Source: Maylandia zebra
Lineage: Eukaryota > Chordata > Actinopteri > Cichliformes > Cichlidae
Length of the DNA stretch: 64,000 nt
Assembly: GCF_041146795.1 (NCBI RefSeq)
Contig: NC_135177.1
Coordinates: 23,782,560 to 23,846,559 of the forward strand
Direction: 5' to 3'
Below, piece after piece: positions 22,471-37,078 of this stretch (positions are counted from its first letter, which is position 1; each line of letters starts with the position of its first letter). Position numbers and translations under genes: made by a program. The notes beneath the pieces were generated by a model. It saw only the letters and a list, made by a program, of their open reading frames with translations. It searched no databases and had not been told where the DNA came from.

Positions 22471-24707
22471 TTGAGCGTGTGTCAGAGTTAGAGATGACCT
22501 TTGCTGCTCTGCATTTCGTGCGAGACACTTGGCTTAGAGAAACCAAGAAGAAAAAGTTTTACATGTTTCAAGGGAAAAGCGCCACCTGACTAATGAGCGT
22601 GAACATGATAAGTTTTGTGAGTTTATAAGGCCACAAGTCAAAGCCAGTTAGTTATCATGAATGTTTAATGTTAACTGTCGCTCCGTGGTAATCCATCGGG
22701 CAACCACTTCTCCACTGCAGCGTTTCCTTCTCGTTTCGCTGTGGAAAAACCTCAGTGAGCTGTGAGGCGCGGTATTACAACACAAGCCACGAGCGCCGCT
22801 GTTGATGAATCGGGTTTAAATAATACATTTGGGTGTTGTGTTGACATTTTTGTTACGAGCTCAAAAATCAAATCAGAAGACGCAGAGGGAACTTCCTGTG
22901 ATCTGTTTTTAAATCACTGATCTCGTGTTTGTGAGGTCACATCCAAAGGGACTCGCTTTTCAGAATAGCAAAAAGACACTGATTACGATGCTTCATTTAG
23001 AATTTGCTCGCAGACAAAACTGAGGCGAAAGTTGATATTAAAGGTTTTCGTCATTAGTCTTGTAATACATTATCCGTCTTCAGTTTAAGCTGCGATCATG
23101 GCTCAAATTTCCATAATGCTTTGACAGATGAAGAATCTGCTGAGTACCTGTGGGCTACAGATATTTTACATCCCACTATTTGTTTACGTGCCTGCATCAC
23201 ACTGAATTCATTAAAAGCTGTTAGCGACTCCAGTTTTCCATGATTTCTAAGCAGATTAATCATTTATTCACAATGATCGGAGTCACACTGAATCGGGTCT
23301 GTGTGGCAGACTAAACCCCATACCTGTGCTCCAAAAGGGTGATCTCATTTCTAAGCACCTATATGTGGACAACCAGACTGAGATTGAAATTTCTCCCCTA
23401 GTGGGGCACACAAGTCAATTGTAGATGTTTACATATTTGTCTGACAAGCACAAAGGTGCCCAGTTTGATTCCATGAGGACACACAAATCCCTTGGCTGTT
23501 GTGTCAGAGGGCCATCTGGCATAAAAATCTGCTAAATCCAAGATGTAAAGCTACCTGCTCTGAATGAAAGCTGAAATTACCCTTTTCCCTTTTTTGCTTA
23601 TATCAAAAATTTTCTGACGATGGACAAGATAAGCTTCAGTCTGATTGGTCGCTTTAGCTATACAATATAATCTTCCATTTCCTGTTTGGCTTTACCTTGT
23701 GTACCTCAGCCCATCGAAGAAGCACACAGCCTTTGGTAAGGGGCCCCCCAGCTGGCTGGGAATGGTGCCATCTAACTGTGTCAAACCCACACAGCACATC
23801 TCCCTGCAAGAGTCCACAGCAGTTACTCACAGCAGTGAACTGGAGCATGAAAGCCCATCAACAAGCTGCAGTACTGCAGGCTGGCCAGCTAGTGGCGTGC
23901 ACAGACCAGAAGGGCTGCTCAGATGTGTGTGTGTGTGCCTGAGTGTGAGTCTGCATACTGTCTGGATGAGCTGTCCTATGAGGCGAGGAGTGTGTCTGAG
24001 AGAGTAGGGTGGTGGTTGTGGTGGAGGGGTGTTAGAGCATGAAGCCACATGAAGGATGGCGAGCGTCCCAAAAAACATGTCTAAATGATATTCATTTTCC
24101 ATAAAGGCTGAGCTGAGTGAGATCAAGAAAAACAGCAAAAAAATAAAAAGTTGGTCACTCTCACATGCCACAGCTTGAAAAAATGCGGGTTAGCACAGTG
24201 TCCAGACATGAGAGGGATGCCACAGCCTGCCAGCCAGCGTTGCAATGGACGCCGTTAGTCGTGTCTAGACAGCTGTTTTAAAGACCAGAAAAACTTGTTT
24301 ATTAATTCTCTCCCTTCGCTCTCTGTCACTCTCTTGTTGGCTCTCCTCTCTGTCTTTGTTTCTCCCATATAAGAAAATAAACCCTCTCTCCCACTTTCCT
24401 CCTCTCACTCGTTCTCTCCTCCTGTCTCTGTGACAACGGTGTTTTGTTTACTTCCTCACTTGGCAGCGTACTTATTGTATCTGCTGCTCTGTAAATATTT
24501 TTCTGCTTCCCTCATCCATTCATCCATCCACCCCCCATCCTCTCTCTCTCTTTTTCTTAGATAAAGGGAGCAAACAGACTCCACCCCCTCTCCACCCCCC
24601 CCCCCCCCCCACCTCTTGCTCTGTCACACACACTCATTCTATCTCCCTCTTTCTCTTTCATACTCTCTCCCTCCCTCTCTCCCTGTCAGTGTCATTCTGT
24701 AGTGGAG
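22471..24707. other. Intergenic interval slc2a3-ephb6
   Basis: No exon-like frame was found. The last 400 bp before the ephb6 start codon is strongly pyrimidine-rich (CT runs, and a C run at about 24594-24610) and probably includes the ephb6 promoter and 5' UTR. No TATA box is evident. Confidence 0.45.
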
Positions 24708-24765
24708 ATGTGGAGTGTCTTTCTGTCTCTCTGTCTGTTTTTCCAGCCTAACTCAGCTGAGGAAG
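24708..24765 (+). CDS. ephb6: ephb6 exon 1: start codon and signal peptide
   Basis: Nineteen codons, [19 protein letters not shown], then one base of the next codon before GTAAGA. The hydrophobic core VFLSLCLFF followed by a polar, small-residue stretch is a good secretory signal, with cleavage plausible after NSA. It joins in phase to VMLLDTTES in exon 2, 10.9 kb away. No competing upstream ATG in this frame gives a better leader. Confidence 0.85.
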
Positions 24766-25746
24766 GTAAGAACCAAACTTTTGATTGCATTTATTCACGT
24801 CAAACCTGTGACTGCACGCGCGTGTATGTGTGTATGTATGTGTGTGTGTGGTCATAAAGCTTGATGCCGTGTTTGTACAGCGCTCTCATCACGTTCCTGA
24901 AACAAGTCCACAAGTGAAGGATGGGCACTTAGTATGCAACTGTTATAGCTCTCTAAGAACAAGCTTCTGTGGGAATTAATGGGACTTTGACAATGTGTGA
25001 AACTGTGGCACATTAGTCTGCCACGCTACGAGTCAAGCCACCCTGGATTATGAGTCCTCCACCTGCACCTTGGGACCCCCGGAATAATTACCAGCTTTAC
25101 CCCTGCTTAGACAGCCCTTAGTTTTCTGGGCTCTGTGTTGTGTCTCAAAGCAACAGTGCACGTGAATATGCATGCAGATGCTTGTGTGCACCACTGTAGA
25201 AGCACATCAGATAGTAGTTTGTTGGCACGGAAGGGCCAGGTGCGTGCCAGGACCTATCAAGATCCGGCAACAAAAGGATATGGAAATAAGGCAGAAGACA
25301 AATGAATATTAAGCCGCATAACCCCTTCTCTTTACTATGCACTCGGTGACCTACCACCCCCCTCCCGTGTCACACATGATCTCATGGATGTGACAGCCGC
25401 AGGCCCCCTCTTCTTCTTATCATTGCCCCCCCCCCCCCCCCCCCCCCTTTTTATTTCTTCTGCACTGGTGTCCTTAAAGCGTGTCTCCTGTTTCTCCTGT
25501 TTCTCCAGTTCTCTCCTGGTAACTTTTAATGCTTTGCTTACATAAATGGAAAGAATGTATGCCTTAAAAAGTGCAAGACTGAGTGACTGTTTGTGTGTGT
25601 GAGAGAGAGAGAAAGAGAAAGAGAGCGAGTGACAGACAGTCTAAAAAGATGGATAATTAAGTGAGACTCCATCTATGAAGTGTTCTGTCAGATCAGAGTG
25701 GGCTGACTTGAGAAACCTGCAAAAACATGATGACTCAAACTGGCTT

Positions 25747-25793
<47 letters not shown>

Positions 25794-25794
25794 C

Positions 25795-25847
<53 letters not shown>

Positions 25848-25891
25848 GTATATATACATATAAGTGTATACACATACATGTGTATATATAC

Positions 25892-25923
<32 letters not shown>

Positions 25924-28900
25924 GTCTCCATATGTGTTTGGCTATAGGTGCATACATGCCTTTAGATTTGGCCTATACATAGCTCCCGCTCCTACACCCT
26001 GTCCCCAGCACTAGAGAGGGTGTCAGCAGTCAGCACGCAATTACTTTCAAAGGATATGTCTCTATGTTGCAAAGAGCTGCACCTGTTCGCGCTCATCTTC
26101 TTCTTTGGCTTTAGTTTACTGCGAGGTGTGTGTCAGTAATAGTCTGTTACAGTGGTAACTTATATGTCAGCCTCACGCCGTGGATTCGAGCCGCGCTTGT
26201 AACAGATGGCTTGGACTAAGATGAGACAGAATGACTGCGAGGAGAGAGGCCGGGCAGTGTAACGAGCCCATACTGACTCTGTGTAATTGAAACAGAGCTC
26301 GACATAATACAGTATTAACCCAGTAGCATGGGCGTCCCTATAAATCCACATGAAGTGAAACATCCAGTTACATCGTGAATGGACGGTTTGGCATCTGCCT
26401 CAGCTTTCGTCGCAGCAAATGACGTCTGGACCGGCTGGATATAGCTGCACGTTAACTATTTTTAAAGTCGTTCTTTCTATTGTGAAATGTGAGCCATCTG
26501 CTTTTCAAGTACACTATATCTGCATCAAAAATCCGAATTATTGTCTATTTTTATGTCACAAGATATGAGGAAGTGTCATTTTTTTCAATAGTTTCCTCTA
26601 GGTTAAAAAAAACCTAAATCTTTGCCGCTTCTCATGAAGACAAATCACAAGTGAGCGACAACTGATTTGCATCTCTCAAATGCAGCCATGTGTAAGTGTT
26701 GCTCCATTCGCCCACATGCATTGTTGATGTGGAGCCTCTGAACCTTACGAATCTGTGTTGAGGATTGCGTGTTCACTTTGGATTAACACCTCACACCCAA
26801 GGAAGGGCCTGAACGGGAGACACACCTGATGCCCCTCCGGCCCTTTCTGTCATAGACGAGCGGAGTTGCAGCGATGCTCACTGAACTATGCAGTTCCAGG
26901 AATTAACCTTGCACTGTTAGTTAAACTTGTTTCATGCCTTGAAAAGGTAATCTCTTCTGAATATCACCAGATGGCAACAGGCTGCTCAAAAAATGTATCG
27001 ATTTTTTATTTTAACGACAACATTGATTAATGAATTCATGCATTTCTCTCAACGTAAAATAAAACGTTTCTTCTATAATTCTACTTAATTACATTTCTGA
27101 AAAAAATGCAATATATTTTAACTCCCTACACTTAATTCCATTCAATTCCATTTTATTTCTATAGCTCCAAATCTAATACGTATTGTAAGGTAAAGAGGTA
27201 GAGGAAGATATTACAGAGAAAACACCAGCAATCAGACTACGCCCTATGAGCAAGCACTTCCCAACACTGAGAAGGAAAAACTCAGAAACCGAAGTAGGCT
27301 CAGGGAGGGGCAGCCATAACCTGCCATCGGTTGGGAGTGAGGATGGGCGGAGCCTATCCCAACCATCATAGGGTGAGTGGACGGGTTGTCAGTCTATTGC
27401 AGGGCTTCACATAAAGATTTTACAAAAAAACCCCTTATGATGTTATAAAATATCTCCCTAAATTTTTGCATAACTTTTTACAAAAAAAGCAGCCAGCTGT
27501 TACCACTTTACCAAATAGCACCATTTAAATATCACATCTGAAACATTTCAATGTCAAAAAACTAATTTGTACAGAAAGACTTTGTTTCATCGCCCTTCAA
27601 ATGTGCTGTGAATCTACCACTAACCTACACCAGCACTATAAAAGTATAAAAACCTACTGTCTCCCTGTTGGTTACGTTTTGAGTTAGCTATCCTTCTCCT
27701 TCTTCTTTTTCTTTCTTCGGCTGCTCCCTTTAGGGGTTGGCACAGTGCATCATCTCCTTTCATCTCACCCTATCCCTAGCATCCTCCTCTGTCACACCAA
27801 CCCTCTGCATGTCCTCTTTCACTACAGCCATCGTCCTTTTCCTTCTGTCTTTGTCCAGTATATCCACTATCTTTCCTCTGCACATGTCCGAACCATCGCA
27901 GGCTTGCCTCTCTGACTTCATCTTCTCATCCCTCTCTACCTTCAGCCAACAGTAGCGCAGTTTCCACCGGCAGCCACTGTTTTGATGTCTTTATGCTATT
28001 CTGCTTTCTTGCCTCTCTTTACTTTGTTGGGTTCTTTTGCTTTTACCTGTTTAACTTTGGAAGTTGTTGTCACCTTTGTTTGACTTTGACTTTTGACTGT
28101 CATTATTCTCTGCACCTATTTCTGATTTCCACTTCCCTTATTACACTGTGAAGCATTGTCATAGCATCTGTCAATCTTGCCTGGCTCCCTATGATGGCCT
28201 TTTGGATATCGGTTTGTTTTCATTTTGGACTTTTATTTTTTGGGAGTTGGACTGCCAGCTAAATAAAGGTCCATTTTTGTCATTTGGTGTCTGCCTGGGT
28301 CCTGCATTTTGGTCCTGCTTTCAAATACTGTGACAGCTACATCATTACAATGCTGCTTACAGACTGATGCATCAGTATTATGGATGTAATGATGTAAGAG
28401 GCCATTTTTCTGCAAGTAAGATCCTTTTAGCTAGCCACTCTATACATACTGCTTTACTGCTGCTTTAAATTAAATAAAGGACATGAATCCTTCTTGAAAC
28501 ACCAGACTGCATAAATTTAAAGCCATGTTGACATTCTCACTCTAAGGTCATCTGGGCCATCGTTCCTGCTGTCTCTGGTTTTAACTGGGTATTAATTAGG
28601 CAGAGTGCCCTCCCTATCCCAGGCGTAATAAGCCACTCTTTCAGGACATGATCAACTAGAGAAAGTGTGATAAGAAAATAAATGGCATGCTTGTCACAGT
28701 GGGAGTGCTGCAGAACGGATGCCGCTAAAAGCCCTCAGCAGCTTCTTGCGCCCGTCCTTCCATCCTGCATGTGCACGGGGCTGCAGTAACCAAGAAATCA
28801 CATGCTGGTGGGAAGTGGAGGACTCAACTCAACCCATCATTGACACTACAACACTTAACTGTGACCCAGCTTTATTTTTAGTTCCAGCATGCTGAGAGCT

Positions 28901-31900
28901 TTGTAATGACATTAGGCCACTTTTATTAAAATGAATGACACATCTGCCATTTGTGATATAAGAGGTTCAGCCAAGACTCTCCGCTTTGAGCCAGGCACTG
29001 TCGTGGCAGATAGCGTCACAGATAATACGCCTGTGTGGACAGGCAACGAGTTAGAGCCAAAAAAAATAAAAAAAATACTAAAAGATGAACACGTGGCATG
29101 GGCTGCTGTAACACTGGAATGCAGTTTTTAGTTTTGAATTTCACATTAAAGCAGTTGCCTGGCAGTTTGGGTGCTGGCACCAACCGAACGGACAGAGAGC
29201 TGAGTTAGGCTGTTGAAGGCTTCACTAATGAGAAATGACACAGTGGGTTTGAATTAAACTGATCTCTTGCATTCCTTCATCTGGCAGCGGTGAGGGTTGA
29301 GGGTTGAGGGTGGAGAAGATGATGTTTGCGGCTTCTGTTTTTGGTGGTAACTGGATATCTATTAATGGAGGAGTCAAGCCTGTTTAGAAGAAACTTTTAA
29401 GCTTTTGTCTTTGTACACATTACTCCACTCGAGTGAATTATTATCCTTTTAACAACCAACATGCCACTAGCAAAACATTTAGCGTTTGGGTGAGGGGTAG
29501 GGTTTAGGTTGGGTTAATGTCCCCCACTTTTTTATAGTACTTTTACTTATTTGGATTAAGTGAAAACTATTTAAAATTGAAGCTGTTATGCCAAAATAAT
29601 TATATGAAACTTTATTTGAAAGGTGACATTTGCCTATTTAACAAAGCTCAACTCTAACTATACCCCTAGCATTCGTCACTTTTGACCTGGTGGATGAGTA
29701 AAAACTTGTATCACGATTGTTTTTGTCTTTCCAAAACGTTGAAATTCTCAGACAAAAATGAACAAGTGAAATATCTCTGATCTGCTCCTGACTTTAAAAT
29801 CAAGTCCTTTGATCAAAGAAGAGGAGAAAGTTACACCTGAGTTATACCTCGGTAGTGGAGTTGGCAACATGTTTAATCGTGTGCTGGTTGAGGATGACGT
29901 TTAGTCATATTTCTGCATGTCAAATACTTTTTGCAATTATGACATATCTATGGCACAGATCCATCCATTCATTTCCTTCTGCTTACCTAATTCAGGGCTG
30001 CTGGAGCCTTTCCCTGCTGTTACAGGGTGAGATGCAGGGTGGCATGGCGGTGTGGTGGTTAGCACTGTCAGCTCACAGCAACAAGGTTCTGGGTTTGAAT
30101 CAAGATTGGAGGCTTGCTGCGTGGAGTTTGCACATTCTCCCCAGCTTCTTCCACAACACAAAGAGCTGCATGGGGTTACCATGGGCAACCTCAGGTGTGA
30201 ATGTGAACGTAGATTAAACACAAAAAATATAAAATTATTAGATACAGACATAAAGAAAGAGTAAATACTTTTAACTTAGTAGGTTATACCTTTATCTGCT
30301 CTTGTCACAATACTGAGGTTATAAAATTGATGCCACCCTCATGTCTGCACTGCAGACATTAAATCAGAACCTGCAGATGCTTGCCTTAGTGCCACACAGA
30401 CACACAGGAAACTGCTACCCTGGCCTTGAAATACAACATGCCAGACCCACAGTATATCAATCCTGAAAGATCTAGCCAAAAATAAAGGCTAGATCATAAC
30501 AAATCCTTTGTTATGAGGTTTTGAGAACTGGCACGCAGATTTTACCCACCTTCCACCTTCATTGCTAAGCTAAGCTAAGTGGCAGTTTGTGTCTCCTATT
30601 TAACACCAGACATAAGAGTCAGTCTCCACATTTAAATTTAGTTCACTTACAATTTATTTAGTCATATATTCCTTACCACCTTCAGATTTGGAGGCCTTTG
30701 TCGGACCATTTCTGTGACTTTCTGAAACTGACAATACAATATTCTCACCCACTTCACACTGTGATTGGCCAGCTATGAAGAAGTGTGAAAGTAAGCTGGG
30801 TTTGAACTTCTTTCCCAAGCTTACTTTTTTCATTTGTTACAGCTCTTTGTGGCACTTTCAGTGTGAAGAACAAAGTGAAACACTATGAATCTCTTCCAGG
30901 AATGTTGAGAGACCCATTAACGTCACCATCTTGGTTTTTGGAGCTAGAACTGACTATATTTAGAGTGCTAAGTTATCAAGTACCGCTAGCTAGCTAGCTT
31001 AGCAATGTGCATCCATAGACTGTATGGATACCTTAAAGATACCTGATTAGTGCGAGCTAAATAAATAAAACATTAGGATTTCACTCATCAAAACTGGAGC
31101 ACAGACTTCTTCTTAACTGTCAGATAATTGTTCTAAAAACATGTAAAAGGCCCAAACAGCACAAACACAACAAAAGTCCAATTTAGTTAGCTGAGGTGAC
31201 ACATTGGCTGCATAACTGCTAGAAAATAAAAGCAAATACATTTTAAACTGGAAAATTTGAAAAAAAAAAAAAAAGTCCATCCAGCTGTTGTGTTTTGCAC
31301 CAGCCTGTAACATGTTTATTTGGACATTTTAACATGGCGTCTGTGAGGATTCAGTCACGTTTGGAGTCAGCCATTTGAGCTGCACTTTTTGGCACTTTGT
31401 GCTGGCTTCATTTTTTCAACTGCAGTGGTTGCTGCTTGCCACCATCCCACTAATGCCTGTTATTTCAATCTGCCTGCGAGCTTGCCTGAACAACTAAAAC
31501 AGGTTTTTATTGCAACAAGATTGACAGAAAGCAAATAACTGTTTCTCTCAAGAAGTCAAACTATAATTTTAAAATCTTCATGTCTGCCAGTTTTACTTTA
31601 GCAAACATGCTGTAATCAAGACAGAGAGTCAGTTGTTTTGATGTGTCCTCCTACCTGTGCCTGTTGCTGCCTGCACGTAGGGATTGATCATCTAACCTGG
31701 TTGTTTGTGCTCTTTGGTGCAGCTGCGCTTTCATTCAGTTTTTTTGAGATAACTCCCTTTGACATGTGCATGCTTATTTCTGGAGACATGTTAATCCCCT
31801 TCCTTCCTTTCGTCCAACCTCCTCCTGCTCGCTTTCTGACTTGGCGTATCACTCTCTCACTGTGGTTGTTTGTAATGAGGGTTTGGTAAGGGCCTTGTCC

Positions 31901-34900
31901 TTGACTGACTGTCTGTGGGAGGGAGCATCTGGAGTGTATCAAGAAAGGGTGGAGATGGGTGGATGAGTGGACAAAAGACAAAACACAAGCTGACCGCTGC
32001 TCAAAACGCTTGCAGGCACTGTGGGAATTTTTTTGTGTGTGTGTGTGCATGAGTGTGTTTCTGTAACGTGTTGTTACCTGTGAGCTCGCTGACTATGTCT
32101 TCTCTGCTGGTGCATTCACTTTGGTGTTAAGGCATAATTTACACTCGGATCCCTCTAGTAGGCATTAATATTTACAGCAAATTTCTTTTCAGAGTGAGTC
32201 AGGAGGGGCTCCACTGCCTTGCAAAATTTGGCGTTAAAGTAGCATACATCTGCTGTCGAAGAGGCGTGACATGAACAATGGCACTACACTTAGCACTGGA
32301 GAGTGTCGGTGTATGCATGGCTGCACAGAGAGGAAAAGTGTTGGACTCAGAGAAATGGATGGAGAGAGCAGAGAGGGTCACTCAGCTGAAGTGAGCACTC
32401 CAGTGGCGGAGGGGACATTCATGAACTAATGCAGGTCACCTCTATAACAAGGCAGAAGAGCATTTACACCCACACCGTGGACAGAAAGAGAGGGGGAAAG
32501 AGCAAAAGAAACACATTCATATGCGCAAACACAATCCCGCCAGCCTCTCCTTCCATAATGATGCTTTGTCTACTATATTGTCTCCCCCTTTTCTCTCTCT
32601 GAGTATCAAACCACTTTCCACACAAACAGCAGAGCTGCCATCAGTAACGGAGAAGAGTGTTTCTCTTTATCTGACAGACCCTACTGTCACATTTTGGAGG
32701 AATAATATCCACATGCAAAGAGGAGGAGGATACAAGGGACAAGGGACAAAATGGAGGTAGAGTTATCAAGCAGAGCGAGTAAAAAAAATCAGAGTGGAAC
32801 AGGAGGACGTAAGAGGCCAGCGTGCATTAACGCAGCACTCAGGCTCAGATTGCAGACTCAGCACTTCGTCAAACTGTCAGGGACAAACTTCGAGCATCTC
32901 AGCCATCGGATGGACCAATAACGGAGATGCTGTAGTGCTCTGCGCACATGGAGTGGGCTGTCTGAGAGTTAAATAAAGGGGCTTTTACTGCCAAGTGGAC
33001 CTGCCAGTAAATGTCCCTCTCTTTTGTTCATGGTTGTCTCACGCACACACAAACAGACGCGCACCAGAGCCACGGTGCCCAAGCTCCAACTAATCTTTGA
33101 AAGGTGTGCATAACACACCACTTCAATGCTAATCTTAGGATGTCATGGTGAATTATTCAACATGCTAATGTCACGCAACGAGACATGCATGAAGCACTTT
33201 GAACGCTCCTCCATGTAATCTTCATGTACAGGTTTATCCCGGGAAGAAAGAGCGGAGGCGATGTAAGGACCTCTGTCCCCAAGGCCCAGCGACAAGAAAC
33301 TAAATAGTAGAGGCATAAATATTAATGTCAAAAATAGTTTGCTCCGTGTTATTTATGCATGACTGTGCCCTGAAGCAGAAGGTTAATTGAATTTGGAATG
33401 ACACTTTTGCAGCATTTGTGTCTGTTGCTTATCTGATATAAATCAAATGGTGCTTAATGAGGTCACATATAACATGTTAGTCAATCTGACAAACTGAAGA
33501 TTATTTTTCACAGGGCCAAGAAACTAATCAATAATGAGTTTGCATGCCATCACGCACAGCTGGAATTGTACACCGTTTCCAGCTAGAGTCAAACAAAGCA
33601 TGAAAGGTGTCTCACTGGTGGATACTGTCAAAATTCGGAGGTTTAAGCATCCCTGGCTTGGTGAGTTTAGCTTTCTTCCTTTAGCTGATTTTATCCCAAT
33701 TGCCTCCAAAATTCCACTAGCCAAGCTTCCCAGACGTGCGCGGCACTAAAAACTGTTTATTCTGATGCCTGTGGCTGCATATAATCCTTAGCTGTCACAG
33801 TCTATTTGTATTCTCTTCTTGATACAATTCATATCACTCCAAATCCTGGAGCACTTCCATGGAAAAATGTGTGAATTTACTAAGAGTGACATAAAGACCA
33901 GCCAGTGGGTGAAAACGGATAGACAGGCTGAGGGGTTTGGAAAGGGGGGAAAAAGAGAGGAGGGAAAGGAAGGCTTGAAGCACAGATTTGCGGGGTGTCC
34001 ATCTGTGACTATAATCCGAAAAAATCTGTTTACAGAGTAGTCAGAGAACAGTAGGGGTGGGGTCGATTCATGTCATGAGCCACAAATAATATAGTTTTCT
34101 TATTATTTGTTTTATTTATTGGGGCATGCGGCAGGATTGAGTGTGCTCACGGTGCCACTGGGTACTTCTGTGTTTGACTGGCAGAAGGAGAGAGACACAA
34201 TGTATCTATTGGTGTTTTGGTGGACCGGGGAACCTTTTCAAATGCCCGTGTGCGAGTGCTGATTATGTAGATAATATTTTTCCGCCACCCTTTGTCTGGT
34301 TGTCAGCGAGAGAGGCAGGAAAAAAGAGAGGCCCCTTTTCTCTGGTGAATTATTGTGTGACATGCAATGGAAGCAAAAACATAAAAATTGTATAACGACA
34401 ATGAGAAGAATTATTTATTTGTAAACAGAGGCGAATGCCGCCGGCCTCCCACAATGTCTCGTGTGTATACGTGTCTACAGCCCTTTAGTTGATTAGCGTT
34501 GTGCTTGATGCAATCAGGCACTGAGCGTTTTCCTCCATTACCTCCATCTGTGCAAGCATCCAAATCTGAAGTCTGATGTTTTTGGTACCTCTGCGTACAC
34601 GACAAACTTTGGCCCGCGTTCAGTCGGTGGCTCTTGAACAGCACCGAGCGCAGACTGTGCCAGACTGAAGGAGCGGCAGCCACCACGGTTTTGGAATGCT
34701 AATGGAAAATTCAAGGGCTTCAGTTTTTGTGTGGGAAGCTGCCATGTGTCAGCACGCAACACTCAGCATTAAAGTCACTTTGCATGTGTGTGTCTGTGTG
34801 TGTAATTTCTTTGCCAGCTTGCTTTTTGAAGCACTTAAAGCAAATTATGGGAAAACACACTCCAGCATAAAACTCATATGCTATTCTTGTGCTTTCGCTC

Positions 34901-37008
34901 TTGATCAGGGTTAATGAGCAAAACCTGCAACAAAAGAGGAACACAGAACATATTAACCCCCCCGAAACATGACGAAGGTTCCCTTTGGGACAAGCTATGA
35001 AAAGCATCAGCACGGCAAGTTTCAACAAATCGTGACAGTAACTGTTATGGCCTTTTAAAGTTGGGAAATTTGACCTTTAATCACAGTGCCCCATCAGGTC
35101 AATCAGTTTAATTTTTCAAACACCAGAATAGTGTGCCAGAGTGCATCATCACTTTATAGCAGTCATTAAATTTGACAGATGCACACAGCTTGAGCTCTCC
35201 TGGATTTTATTGGATGTGGTGGGAGAAAAATCAAAGAAAATGGGACTAATGGTTCCAACAACTTGTGGTATTTTACAAAAGGAAAAAAAAGGATTAATTA
35301 TACAACCGCCTTCAAAAGGGATACTCTGCAAAGTGCTTTTCTGCTTCAGTTTCACTGGAGCAAATCCGTGTTTTATATGTTTTTATGGCCTCACAGCCTC
35401 ACACACTATTTGGTTTTCAGTCCTTCAGAGAATATCTCATGATTACAAATTCTGTTTAACAGTCACTTAGCTTTTATAGCACCGACTCCGTTTCTCAGTT
35501 AAATTCTTGAGCTGAAATCAAAGTTTAAACTGAAAGCTCGCGCACACGTCTGCCTGTTTTCTTTGCGTTAAAATGAAAGCATACGCAACTGTTTCCTGTC
35601 TGTTTTTTCTAACCTTATCTTTGTCTCTGCTTCTTCGTCCCACAGTGATGCTGCTGGACACAACAGAGTCTACCTCAGAGCTGGGCTGGATCACCTATCC
35701 AGATACGGGGGTAAGCAGGGAGCTGAGTGTCAATGCGTTTTCCAGCTGTTGCAGCATTAAAGCCATCTGTAGAATGTGTTATACACGTGTCGCACATGCT
35801 GATGTTTGAAGTGTCGGGTTATAATCGCATTGTTAGTCGGGCCTTGTGCTGTAATGCTAATGAGGGCTTAAAACAGGATGCTATGAAATAATACATTTAG
35901 TTTTATAACGTTTTTCATCATTCTGTCAGGCAGCTGGTGGTAAAGTTTAGACATTAAATCGATAATGGTGATAAATGGTACAGGACTGCAACTGATATTC
36001 ATTTTAATACTGATCGATTTGCTGTTTACACTCTGGATTTATTGCTCGGCACATGCGGGTTAGAAAATAATGGAAAGCCAAGGATGTTCATTGAACAACA
36101 AGAAAATCTTGATTGATTTTCAAAATTCATTAGATGCCAGTCACTAAACTCAGATAAAAGTCTTTTGGGTGAGGTTGAACAGATTGAAGATATTGGAAAT
36201 GTCAGATCTGTAGACATGTCGTGGTTTTGTTTTGTCTGTGTTGTGTTTTGGTTTGTTACGCTGGCTGGTTTTGTGGTTCTTCCAGTTTCTCTGGTCTGTC
36301 ATCACATATTAATGTTACCTTTCATGTTTCAGTGTTAGCCACTTATCGTTCATTTCTTTCTTTTGTGCCTCGAAGGTGAGTTTTCTCCAGAGTCTTGCTC
36401 TAGTTTTACTTCCTGTTCCGTTCATGCCTTTGGGCTTTTATTCCCCAACCTCATCATGCATCCACCGTGGATTGTTTCCACCTGTGTCCTTCTATCACCT
36501 GTGCCTTGTTATTCAGTATATTAGGTTTGAGCTACTGTACATTCAGTTAATAAAACACTTTAAGACCAGAACAACAAACATATGCAGACGACTGCCTTCA
36601 TGAATGATCAGTTTGTTTGGTTATCAACATCTGTTGATGAATGTAATCCACTCCCCACCATCTTTTCACTTTCACACATAAAAATCAAGCATGGATGGGG
36701 CTTTCTGGGACTTTTTGAATAGTGGAGAGATTAGAGTGACTGAGATGTGCAGCAGGCCTCCACAACAGCACTTGGAGTTTACAGAAGTCGCAGATCAAAG
36801 ATTATTAAGAATTAGGTTATAAATGCTTTATGTTTAGTTATGGCTTGAGGTAAGGATTATTATCTTCCTGAATGGCTGGCATATGTCACTGGTAATACCT
36901 CAAGTGCGCTGAACACAGTCTTAGACGGGGCAGGAACTCACCTTTCCTTTAAGATAACCTTGAAGGTCTAAATGCTCCCCCAATTCTTTTTATCTGTTGT
37001 TCTACTCC

Positions 37009-37078
<70 letters not shown>

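Larger units (their letters stand above)
24766..35645. other. ephb6 intron 1 (10.9 kb)
   Basis: No additional exon found. Contents noted separately: a compound microsatellite near 25751-25946, an interspersed repeat at 27140-27372, an RTE-like LINE tail at 27685-27960, and a SINE at 30037-30215. A C homopolymer lies at about 25427-25447. The remaining stretches (24770-25420, 25950-27130, 27960-30030, 30220-35640) show nothing recognisable; their short open frames look random. Confidence 0.5.

Noticed and set aside
23645..24007. 120-codon open frame upstream of ephb6
   Set aside because: No domain, several overlapping frames of similar length, and position in the intergenic interval; treated as random.
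24594..25447. C homopolymers as possible i-motif or regulatory sites
   Set aside because: Simple homopolymer runs with no further support; noted only as low-complexity DNA.
25641..26014. His/Thr and Cys/Val repeat proteins over the CA/TG/TA tract
   Set aside because: Dinucleotide repeats lack stops in several frames; no conserved flanking protein.
26160..26363. tRNA-like B-box motif GGATTCGAGCC near 26181
   Set aside because: No matching A-box, acceptor stem or anticodon arm could be folded around it.
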